DNA of 5,754 nt from Candidatus Caldarchaeum sp. (GTDB lineage: Archaea; Thermoproteota; Nitrososphaeria_A; Caldarchaeales; Caldarchaeaceae). The notes under the pieces are model-generated. The model was given only the letters and a program-made list of their open reading frames with translations. It was not told the origin of the DNA and ran no database searches. Positions 1-5,576 of the stretch are shown piece after piece. Position 1 is the first letter of the stretch. Each line of letters starts with the position of its first letter. The stretch spans positions 1 through 5,754 of the forward strand of contig JANWZU010000002.1 in the NCBI GenBank assembly GCA_025054795.1, written 5' to 3'. The translations under genes were made by a program, and so were the position numbers.

Positions 1-1
1 T

Positions 2-907
2 CCTGTGCTTAAGCAGAGGTTTGGGCGTGTGTGTATGCTGATAAACTCCGGGTCGGGCAGGTCTATGACGCCGCTTGTCGACGCCCAGAACCTCGCATCT
101 TACATCGGCAAAACTGGCTCTCACAGAGACTACACCATAGACCTAATCACCTCAGACGTGGAATCACCTCTAGCCAAGATCGCATCCAAGTACGGCAGCG
201 TTCTCGAGCTGACGGGCAGGGAGGAGGTTCACGAGGCTGAGGAGACGAAGATTTTCCGAGACGTTGGAATAATGGAGGACACCTTCATCCTCGGAAGCGG
301 AGCGCTTCTTCACGCCGTAGCAGAGGCCCTCTACGACAAAACCCTCCCGCACAAAGCCCACGACTACGCCAAAGAGGTTTGCCTTGAGGCCGCCAAAGTG
401 GTTGACAGAAGCATAGCCTCGGATTTCTACCAGTTTGTCACGAGACGTTTGGAAACACGGAGCACCTGCTTCTTCGCAGGGCTTGGAAGCAGCTACGAAG
501 TCGCTAGGATGACAGCTGTCAGAGTTGGCCACATAAAGCGTGCTATAGGAGACCAGGTGTACGTGGCCAAGGAGTCGAGCACGCCAGCCCCGAGGCAGGG
601 CGACCTGCTTATCGTGCTGTCGAGCAGCGGCGAGACCGAGATTGTGGCGACATGGTGTAAAAGCTTTAAGCGTATGGGTGGTCAGCTGGCTGCTGTGGTG
701 GGCAACGCAGACAGCACCATCGCCTCGATGGCTGATGCCGTGCTTGAGATACCTTCGAAGTCTGAGCCGGGGAGGCCCAACAGGTTTTACATCTACGCAG
801 CCTTCGCCCTCAGCCCACTGCCGATTCTTCTGGTTGAGAGCCTCGAGACTAGAGGGTTCAGGCTCCCCGAATACATCCTAAGATGGCATCAGAGCGTCAC
901 AGCCTAG
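2..907 (+). CDS. Tandem SIS-domain sugar-phosphate isomerase-like protein, 5' end outside window
   Basis: SIS domains bind phosphosugars, as in 6-phospho-3-hexuloisomerase and the isomerase half of GlmS. Two SIS units can be read. The first (about residues 9-70, counting from the GTG at base 5) shows only the second half of a fold: a phosphate-loop sequence INSGSGRS at 13-20, then LITSDVESPLAKIA at 48-60. The second (about 154-250) is complete, with FAGLGSSYEVAR at 157-168, DLLIVLSSSGETE at 200-212 and VVGNADSTIASMADAVLEI at 231-249; it most resembles hexuloisomerase. The first strand-loop of domain one is missing, so the GTG at base 5 is probably not the true start and the reading frame runs on beyond the window edge. 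There is no signal peptide or membrane segment, so it is probably cytosolic. It ends with TAG directly against the stop of the convergent oxidoreductase gene. The exact substrate is unknown; SIS membership is secure. Confidence 0.85.
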   Translation, partial: PVLKQRFGRVCMLINSGSGRSMTPLVDAQNLASYIGKTGSHRDYTIDLITSDVESPLAKIASKYGSVLELTGREEVHEAEETKIFRDVGIMEDTFILGSGALLHAVAEALYDKTLPHKAHDYAKEVCLEAAKVVDRSIASDFYQFVTRRLETRSTCFFAGLGSSYEVARMTAVRVGHIKRAIGDQVYVAKESSTPAPRQGDLLIVLSSSGETEIVATWCKSFKRMGGQLAAVVGNADSTIASMADAVLEIPSKSEPGRPNRFYIYAAFALSPLPILLVESLETRGFRLPEYILRWHQSVTA

Positions 908-1951
908 CTACTCAAGCACAGGCCTTATGGGCCTGCCTAGCTGTTCATAGAATTCACGCATCCAAGGAAGTATGTCTCGGCCGAGCAGGTTGAGGAACCT
1001 CTCTTCGTTGGGGCTGGCGCTGTGGATGTAAACCCTGTCGAACCCCAGCTTAAGAAAATCGGCTAAAGACTTGAAGATGTCGTCCACGTCCGTAGTTATA
1101 AGCCACGTCTGCTTCACCTTCTGTTTCTCGGCGTCGCCCACCATCGCTTCAAGAACCCTCGGGTCGGACACCTTCTCACGCTTCTCCCGGGGGATCGCCG
1201 TCGGGGCCCAGAACAAAGCCGACTTGAAAGCCCTGTCGTAGTCGTGGTCGTAGGAGACCTTGAATTCGAGGCATTTACTCATCTTCGCAGGGTCTTTTCC
1301 AGCCTTCCTCGCCCCCTTCTCCAAGGCGTTGATTATCTCCAAGTACTTCTCCAGCCCACGCGGGTTGGTGAGTATTCCGTCGCAGAGCTCTCCAGCTATC
1401 TCGGCAACAGCTGCGTTTGAAGTTGCTACGTAAACGGGTATTTTGGTCTTGGGCTTTGTGTACAGCTTGGCCGTCCTAATCCTGTAGTATTTTCCCTCGT
1501 AGTTCACGAAATCACCCGCCCAAAGCAGGTGCATAATCTCTATGGCTTCCCGCAGCCTCTGAACCTTCTCCCTGAAACCCGGCCATTCAAAACCCAGCGG
1601 AGTCTCGTTCATCGCATGCCCGGTTCCGACGGTTATAAAGACTCTGCCGGGGTAAAGGTGGTTGAGTGTTGCGAAGGCCTGCGCCACTATGGCTGGATGG
1701 TAGCGGAACATGGGCGTAGTCACAGCTGTTCCCACCTCGACACGCTTCGTCCTCTCAGCTACCGCTCCGCAGAATATCCACGGAAACCCAGCCTGCCCGC
1801 CTGTGTCGCTCCACGGATGAAAGTGGTCGCTCGCAACTATGATGTCGAAACCCACAGCCTCCGCATGAATAGCATGGGATAGAAGCTTCTCGGGAGAGTA
1901 TTGCTCCATTCCAGCCCAGTAGCCGAGCCTAAGAACGTTCTCAGAGGCCAC
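908..1951 (-). CDS. Luciferase-like F420-dependent oxidoreductase (FGD/Adf-related)
   Basis: The protein belongs to the luciferase-like monooxygenase superfamily, in the F420-dependent branch that holds mycobacterial glucose-6-phosphate dehydrogenase (FGD) and methanogen secondary alcohol dehydrogenase (Adf). With the GTG at 1951 it has 347 residues, close to the family's usual 330-340. Visible family motifs are LGYWAGMEQYSPEKL near the N-terminus, SDHFHPW (41-47, including the catalytic-type His43), FRYHPAIVAQAFATL (82-96), YPGRVF (100-105) and VGTGHAMNE (108-116). FGD has Glu109 where this protein has His112. The FGD phosphate-binding Lys/Arg set is not obvious, so glucose 6-phosphate should not be assumed as substrate; an alcohol or another sugar is possible. 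A TTG at 1966 would add five residues, but a TATA-like box 22-29 bases upstream of the GTG favours a leaderless start at 1951. It is soluble, with no signal peptide. It lies downstream of the ligase gene on the same strand, with an 87-base gap and its own promoter. Confidence 0.88.
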   Translation of the reverse strand: MASENVLRLGYWAGMEQYSPEKLLSHAIHAEAVGFDIIVASDHFHPWSDTGGQAGFPWIFCGAVAERTKRVEVGTAVTTPMFRYHPAIVAQAFATLNHLYPGRVFITVGTGHAMNETPLGFEWPGFREKVQRLREAIEIMHLLWAGDFVNYEGKYYRIRTAKLYTKPKTKIPVYVATSNAAVAEIAGELCDGILTNPRGLEKYLEIINALEKGARKAGKDPAKMSKCLEFKVSYDHDYDRAFKSALFWAPTAIPREKREKVSDPRVLEAMVGDAEKQKVKQTWLITTDVDDIFKSLADFLKLGFDRVYIHSASPNEERFLNLLGRDILPWMREFYEQLGRPIRPVLE

Positions 1952-1971
1952 GTAATTTCCACACAACCGCT

Positions 1972-1981
1972 GATATTAAAG
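1972..1981 (-). promoter_or_regulatory. Archaeal TATA-like box for the F420 oxidoreductase gene
   Basis: On the minus strand the sequence reads CTTTAATATC. Its core lies 22-29 bases before the GTG at 1951, the spacing expected between an archaeal TATA box and a transcription start. No convincing Shine-Dalgarno sequence precedes that GTG, so a leaderless mRNA starting at or beside the GTG is the simplest reading. The alternative TTG at 1966 would be only about 7 bases from the box and would lie upstream of the expected transcription start. This is inferred from spacing alone. Confidence 0.5.
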
Positions 1982-2038
1982 ATGGCCGCAGACATTAATT
2001 GAGTAGAAGACGGTGGAGAAAATACGTGGATATTTTGC

Positions 2039-3316
2039 CTAACTTACGTGGGACTCAACAAGCTTGAATTTCATCTTCTCACCGTGAGGGATTGAGTCGA
2101 CGACCTTAACCCTTAAAGGAAGGTCTTTCAAAACATCGCCAAGCTGCTTAGCTACGGTGTCAGCGACAACCTCCTCATTAGCATCTTCAGAAACGACGAG
2201 GAAAACATCTACTACGTGGTCTGCATTTTGAACGACTTTGAACTTTCTGACTCCTTCGATGTGGTCCAAACAGGATATCACGGTGTAGGGCGAAACCTGC
2301 TCGCCGTTTCTTCTCTTAATGTTGTCGACCTTCCTCCCCTGTATGCTTTCTACGAGAGGAAGGTTCCTGCCGCACGGACATTCATCATCCTTCATTCTAA
2401 CAACGTCGCCCAGCAGATAGCGTATGATGGGCGTGGCATGCCGGTAGAGACAGGAAACCACGGCCTCACCCTCCAGACAAGACCTCGTCGCCTGTTTAGG
2501 GTTGGCAAGCTCCAGCATCACAGTCTCCACGTTGACATGATAGCCGACGTGGCTGGGACACTCCCAAGCAATATTACCGGTCTCGACTGCGCTGTACCTA
2601 TCATATACCTCGGCGCTGAAAAAATCCCTCACCCGGCTCCTAAGGGAGGCCGTTAAAGCTTCACTTCCGGCTGCTATTATCTTCGGGTTAAGCTTAGCGT
2701 TATTCTGCTCACAGTAGTGCATCAACATCTCCAGCGTCGAGGGGGGAGCGATAATCACTTCCGGCCTTAGTTTAACCAGTTGCGGAAAACTTTTCCCATA
2801 GCTGTCTCTGAGGTCGAGTATGCTGGGTTCGGGACGTGTAAGCTTAAACAAACGCCCTTCCAAGAAACTAACGCCACGCCTGTTCTGAATAGAGCTCAAC
2901 CATGCAATTTTATATCCGGGCCTGACTCCGTAGGCCCACAGATACCGAATATGACCGGCTGTCCACCAAGCCGCTGAGCTCTTATCCTCAAGTATAACTA
3001 GCGGAATTCCCGAAGACCCCGATGTCGTGCGTTTCAGACACGAGCGTGGGTTTACCAAGGACGATGTTCTGTCTTGAAGCGGTGTCTGCGCCAACTCCTC
3101 CCTCGTGATGATCGGCAGATGCGCGGCCGCCTGTTTACCGTCAGCCAACACTTTCTTGACAGCTTCTGGGGCGTATAATCTTCTGTAATAAGGAACCTCG
3201 TTGAAGGCTCGTTCGACAAGCCTGCGAAACTTCCTAGACTGAAGCCGCTCAAGCTTTTCCCCGCTGTACCACTGTGAACGCATCAGCTTCTGAACGTAGT
3301 AAAGTGTCCGTAGCAT
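2039..3316 (-). CDS. CapK/PaaK-type adenylate-forming ligase (AMP-dependent acyl-activating enzyme)
   Basis: This is a 425-residue member of the ANL superfamily in the group annotated as phenylacetate-CoA ligase, coenzyme F390 synthetase or capsular polysaccharide protein CapK. Such enzymes activate a carboxylate as an acyl-adenylate and transfer it to a thiol or another acceptor. Motifs in order: the N-terminal VPYYRRLY (41-48) typical of the group; the phosphate loop TTSGSSGIPL (97-106); YDRYSAVETG (238-247), the aromatic-x-x-x-Glu motif; PIIRYLLGDVV (296-306), with the conserved Arg-Tyr...Gly-Asp; CPCG (313-316); IQGRKVDNI (325-333); and a lysine-rich C-terminal loop HGEKMKFKLV (411-420) that probably carries the catalytic lysine. 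Cys253 with Cys313 and Cys315 could form a metal site (inference). It is soluble with no signal peptide. The ATG at 3316 has a TATA-like box 25-31 bases upstream and no Shine-Dalgarno. It is divergent from the PMT glycosyltransferase gene, which favours a glycan-modifying CapK-like role over aromatic catabolism, but the substrate cannot be told. Confidence 0.87.
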   Translation of the reverse strand: MLRTLYYVQKLMRSQWYSGEKLERLQSRKFRRLVERAFNEVPYYRRLYAPEAVKKVLADGKQAAAHLPIITREELAQTPLQDRTSSLVNPRSCLKRTTSGSSGIPLVILEDKSSAAWWTAGHIRYLWAYGVRPGYKIAWLSSIQNRRGVSFLEGRLFKLTRPEPSILDLRDSYGKSFPQLVKLRPEVIIAPPSTLEMLMHYCEQNNAKLNPKIIAAGSEALTASLRSRVRDFFSAEVYDRYSAVETGNIAWECPSHVGYHVNVETVMLELANPKQATRSCLEGEAVVSCLYRHATPIIRYLLGDVVRMKDDECPCGRNLPLVESIQGRKVDNIKRRNGEQVSPYTVISCLDHIEGVRKFKVVQNADHVVDVFLVVSEDANEEVVADTVAKQLGDVLKDLPLRVKVVDSIPHGEKMKFKLVESHVS

Positions 3317-3340
3317 CGTTGAAAAACCGTGTTTCGCCGC

Positions 3341-3347
3341 TTAAAAA
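3341..3347 (-). promoter_or_regulatory. TATA-like box for the CapK-like ligase gene
   Basis: The minus strand reads TTTTTAA here, 25-31 bases before the ATG at 3316. Between the box and the ATG there is no purine-rich ribosome-binding sequence. This fits a leaderless transcript. The box lies only about 20 bases from the oppositely oriented TATA-like box of the PMT gene, so both promoters share one short region. Confidence 0.5.
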
Positions 3348-3364
3348 CCGATGAGTTGTAAGGC

Positions 3365-3370
3365 TTAAAA
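3365..3370 (+). promoter_or_regulatory. TATA-like box for the PMT-family glycosyltransferase gene
   Basis: TTAAAA lies 25-30 bases before the GTG start at 3395. The bases just before the GTG (TCTCTTGCGTCT) are pyrimidine-rich and have no Shine-Dalgarno, so a leaderless mRNA is likely. This placement also supports the GTG at 3395 as the start. Confidence 0.5.
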
Positions 3371-3394
3371 CCACGTACAACTTCTCTTGCGTCT

Positions 3395-4657
3395 GTGAAG
3401 ATAGACAGGAGCATTCTTCTGGTCGCAGCACTCACGTTGATTGGTTTTGGTCTGAGAATCTACAAGGTCGAAATTCCGGACAGAACGATGGGCGACGAGG
3501 TCTACTACGTGCCTGCGGCCCGCAGCATACTCGGGCAGAATGAGGACAACGTTCCACGGGACAGGATTTCAGCCCATCCGCCGTTGGGTAAGATGATTAT
3601 AGCTGCCGGGATGCTGCTGTTCGGCGACAACCCGTTCGGATGGAGGGTGATGTCCGTTGTAGCAGGTACGCTCGTCATACCTGTCTTCTATCTTTTGGTG
3701 AAAAGGCTAGTAGAAGGAAGGAAGGAGCTAACCTCAACGCCTCTGCTGGCAACATTTATCATAAGTTTCGAAACCTTAGGATTCTATTTTTCCCGAGTAG
3801 CAAGGATAGACATTTTCATGATGCTCTTCTTCCTCGTAGGCGTCTACTTTTTGCTTGACAAACACCCCGTCCGCAGGTTTTTAGCCGCCCCCTTTTTCGC
3901 AGCCTCATTCCTTTCAAAGGAGGTTGCTGTGCTGCTGGTCTTGCCTGCGCTAGTTTACGTCGGAATAAAAGTAAAGACGAAGAAAGATAGGCTTGGTACT
4001 AAAAAAACCTACTACTTCGATTTCAAAACGTTTGTCCTGCTGGCCGCTGCCACAGCTGCCTCGGCTGCTTTGCTTTGGTACTTCCTTGAATGGGTTGTGC
4101 TTACTCCTACACGGCCCAACCTCCTAGACAGAGTTCTGGTAATGTTTTCTAGGCTGGACATAACAAACCCAGCCGCCGTCGGCCGGAGCGAAATCTGGAT
4201 GTGGTTCTTCAACCAGCCGGTGACGAGAGCTGCAGCGACCCTTCCCGGGGTTAGGATAGATTTCTCGACCGTTGTTGTTGGGCCTCTTCTAAACCCCGGT
4301 CTTAGGTACGCCTACATCGTTCAACCAAGCTGGACGTTGGTTCTGCTGATGGTTCCCGTGTCTTTGTATGCTGCGTTTAAAGCAGGTTCAGACAGCATAG
4401 CTAGGTTCGCCGCTTTGTCATGGTTCGGAACTCTTTTAGGATGGATATTAGTCAACGTGCTTTACAGAGGGTTGATGTATCTTTTCTATGTTCTCACTCT
4501 TCTACCGCCGATTGTGGTAGGCTTGTCATGGGTCCTCGGCATACAGCTCTTCCTTGAGAAGAAAACTAAATCCGTGAAATGGTTTGCCATCACCTTAGTG
4601 TTTCTACTGCTTCATACCGCAAACTTTCTAGCGCTTTACCCCGTTCCGTTTTCCTAA
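3395..4657 (+). CDS. PMT/GT39-family membrane glycosyltransferase (dolichyl-phosphate-mannose--protein mannosyltransferase-like)
   Basis: PMT-family proteins move a sugar from a polyprenyl-phosphate carrier to an acceptor on the outer face of the membrane. The 420-residue protein is strongly hydrophobic. A first membrane helix at about 6-22 is followed by the catalytic loop MGDEVYYVPAA (32-42), with the acidic pair Asp34-Glu35. Then come HPPLGKMIIA (61-70) and NPFGWRVMSVVAG (79-91), both hallmark PMT sequences, and SRVARIDIFMMLFF (133-146), matching the family's Arg...Asp loop-helix. Further membrane helices are visible at about 162-190, 212-236, 312-328, 337-356, 359-386 and 396-415. RSEIWMWFF (264-272) resembles the Trp-rich periplasmic-loop motif. 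The length is at the short end for the family. The acceptor could be protein, lipid or glycan, and the sugar need not be mannose. It is divergent from the CapK-like ligase gene, and its last 68 bases overlap the convergent methyltransferase gene. The GTG start is supported by a TATA-like box. Confidence 0.87.
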   Translation: MKIDRSILLVAALTLIGFGLRIYKVEIPDRTMGDEVYYVPAARSILGQNEDNVPRDRISAHPPLGKMIIAAGMLLFGDNPFGWRVMSVVAGTLVIPVFYLLVKRLVEGRKELTSTPLLATFIISFETLGFYFSRVARIDIFMMLFFLVGVYFLLDKHPVRRFLAAPFFAASFLSKEVAVLLVLPALVYVGIKVKTKKDRLGTKKTYYFDFKTFVLLAAATAASAALLWYFLEWVVLTPTRPNLLDRVLVMFSRLDITNPAAVGRSEIWMWFFNQPVTRAAATLPGVRIDFSTVVVGPLLNPGLRYAYIVQPSWTLVLLMVPVSLYAAFKAGSDSIARFAALSWFGTLLGWILVNVLYRGLMYLFYVLTLLPPIVVGLSWVLGIQLFLEKKTKSVKWFAITLVFLLLHTANFLALYPVPFS

Positions 4658-5450
4658 CCCCCTTAACCAAGAGCATCTCAGCATATTTTTTAGCAAAATC
4701 ATACCTCAACTCCAGCAGGGTGAACGCTTTAAGCAGCCATCTGAACAGCCTGTTTCTGTGGAAGGTTTTCACGCCACGGAACGTCAGCCACAGGTCAAGC
4801 CATCTCAGCTGCTTCGGGAATAAATGATAACCTGAAACCTTGACATCCGTAAGGCCTACTGCTTTAGCGAGAGCAGCTAGTTGCCTTCTGTGAAAATGTT
4901 TCTCGGGGTTTGTAGCTTTTTTCATCAGCCCTAGCATGTGGAGAATTTTAGCGGACAACCATCTCATCGAGAAATTCGCAACGTTGGGAACGCCGACCAC
5001 TACGTCGCCTCCATGCTTCACAACTCTCGTCTGCTCGTAGAATGCCTGAGAGTATTCTGCCACGTGCTCTATGCTTCCGAAGCTGCATGACATGTCGAAG
5101 GTCTTGGACCTGAAGGGGAGGCTGCGGAAGTCTGCGACGACTGCGTCAACACGGTTTAACAGGCCTTTTTGACAGGCTCTGTCTAGGGCTTTCCTGATTA
5201 TGGTTCCGGATATGTCGGCGAGAAAAAGGTCGTCAAACCTGTTCAGCATGTAAAACCCGTACTGGGTGTGGGTTGCTTCGTTGTAGGCGTCGAGCTTGAG
5301 TATTCTTCGGCCTGTTTTTGAGGAAAGAGACTGAAGGAGAGAGATTAGGATTTTTCGGTAGTAAAAGTCAGTTAAGGCCGGCTGCTGCTGTCTAAGGTGG
5401 AATGAGTGTCTAGCCACGTACTCCCAGTACTCCGTTAGATTGACTGTCAT
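4590..5450 (-). CDS. SAM-dependent methyltransferase-like protein with atypical motif I
   Basis: The 286-residue protein has a class I methyltransferase fold signature. LADISGTIIRKA (77-88) fits the strand ending in an acidic residue. DAVVADFRSLPFRSKTFDM (102-120) followed by SFGSIEHV (123-130) is the common motif II/post-II pattern of Methyltransf_11-type enzymes. VVKHGGDVVVGVPN (143-156) fits the following strand, and the region after 160 may shape the substrate pocket. Unusually, where most relatives have a glycine-rich Asp-x-Gly-x-Gly loop, this protein reads RRILKLDAYNEATH (48-61), with no glycines. I recall bacterial relatives with a similar LKxDxxNEA sequence, so this may be a subfamily trait and not decay. 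It is cytosolic, with a basic C-terminal part rich in Leu, Phe and Arg (210-250). The ATG at 5450 has a good Shine-Dalgarno sequence. Its last 22 codons overlap the end of the convergent PMT gene. A role in glycan or lipid methylation is inference from the neighbours. Confidence 0.8.
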   Translation of the reverse strand: MTVNLTEYWEYVARHSFHLRQQQPALTDFYYRKILISLLQSLSSKTGRRILKLDAYNEATHTQYGFYMLNRFDDLFLADISGTIIRKALDRACQKGLLNRVDAVVADFRSLPFRSKTFDMSCSFGSIEHVAEYSQAFYEQTRVVKHGGDVVVGVPNVANFSMRWLSAKILHMLGLMKKATNPEKHFHRRQLAALAKAVGLTDVKVSGYHLFPKQLRWLDLWLTFRGVKTFHRNRLFRWLLKAFTLLELRYDFAKKYAEMLLVKGVRKTERGKALESLRYEAVETLR

Positions 5451-5459
5451 TCGGCGCTT

Positions 5460-5465
5460 CTCCTC
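5460..5465 (-). promoter_or_regulatory. Shine-Dalgarno GAGGAG of the methyltransferase gene
   Basis: GAGGAG on the minus strand ends 9 bases before the ATG at 5450. An in-frame TGA lies 33 bases upstream of that ATG, so no earlier start in this frame can connect. This settles the start at 5450 and shows that this gene, unlike its neighbours, is translated from a leadered mRNA. Confidence 0.65.
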
Positions 5466-5483
5466 GGTTGGTCTTTGATTTCT

Positions 5484-5534
5484 TCACCGAACTTCATGCA
5501 GCAGCACCTGTGCGTTGTTTAGCTGTTTCTCCAT
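5484..5534 (-). other. Possible 16-codon upstream open reading frame in the methyltransferase leader
   Basis: An ATG at 5534 opens a 16-residue frame, MEKQLNNAQVLLHEVR, ending in TGA, in the same frame as the methyltransferase. It would lie in the leader of that gene only if transcription starts upstream of it. The nearest TATA-like box directly precedes the ATG, which would put the transcription start inside this frame. It is therefore probably not translated; I list it because the leader is otherwise unexplained. Confidence 0.12.
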
Positions 5535-5542
5535 GATAAAAG
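5535..5542 (-). promoter_or_regulatory. TATA-like box, probably for the methyltransferase gene
   Basis: The minus strand reads CTTTTATC. A transcription start about 25 bases downstream would fall near 5510 and give a leader of about 60 bases, in keeping with the Shine-Dalgarno found before the ATG at 5450. A second AT-rich word on this strand, CTATATC, overlaps the box of the opposite gene and is an alternative. Confidence 0.35.
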
Positions 5543-5543
5543 T

Positions 5544-5551
5544 TTGATATA
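5544..5551 (+). promoter_or_regulatory. TATA-like box for the cyclase-family gene
   Basis: TTGATATA lies 26-33 bases before the ATG at 5577. No Shine-Dalgarno directly precedes that ATG (CCTCTCCGGT), so a leaderless transcript is likely. The box sits immediately beside the oppositely oriented box of the methyltransferase gene, so the two promoters may compete or be co-regulated. Confidence 0.45.
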
Positions 5552-5576
5552 GAGGTTGCTGTGTAGCCTCTCCGGT

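Larger units (their letters stand above)
3339..3370 (+). repeat. Short direct repeat GCTTAAAA in the divergent promoter region
   Basis: The octamer GCTTAAAA occurs at 3339-3346 and again at 3363-3370, 24 bases apart. A related word AAAAACCG occurs at 3323-3330 or thereabouts and again at 3343-3350, about two helical turns apart. Each GCTTAAAA copy covers one TATA-like box, so part of the similarity may simply be promoter signal; a shared regulator site is the alternative. Confidence 0.35.

Noticed and set aside
1529..1882. Plus-strand open frame of 117 codons inside the F420 oxidoreductase gene
   Set aside because: It is antisense to strongly conserved family motifs, and its protein is rich in Arg, Ser and His without any recognisable fold.
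908..1951. Naming the oxidoreductase as F420-dependent glucose-6-phosphate dehydrogenase (fgd)
   Set aside because: The overall match is good, but the Glu109 equivalent is His and the phosphate-binding basic residues are not evident. Adf-like alcohol dehydrogenases match the N-terminal region equally well.
2216..2656. Plus-strand open frame of 146 codons inside the CapK-like ligase gene
   Set aside because: It is wholly antisense to a gene with clear family motifs, and the translation shows no recognisable domain. Long antisense frames are common opposite GC-rich codons.
2039..3316. Naming the ligase paaK (phenylacetate-CoA ligase)
   Set aside because: No other phenylacetate pathway genes are visible, and the same motifs occur in CapK and F390 synthetase-like proteins; the substrate cannot be read from the motifs.
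4657..4700. T-rich run after the PMT stop as a transcription terminator
   Set aside because: The T-run near 4686 is inside the methyltransferase coding region and is short. Archaeal U-tract terminators cannot be told apart from coding sequence here.
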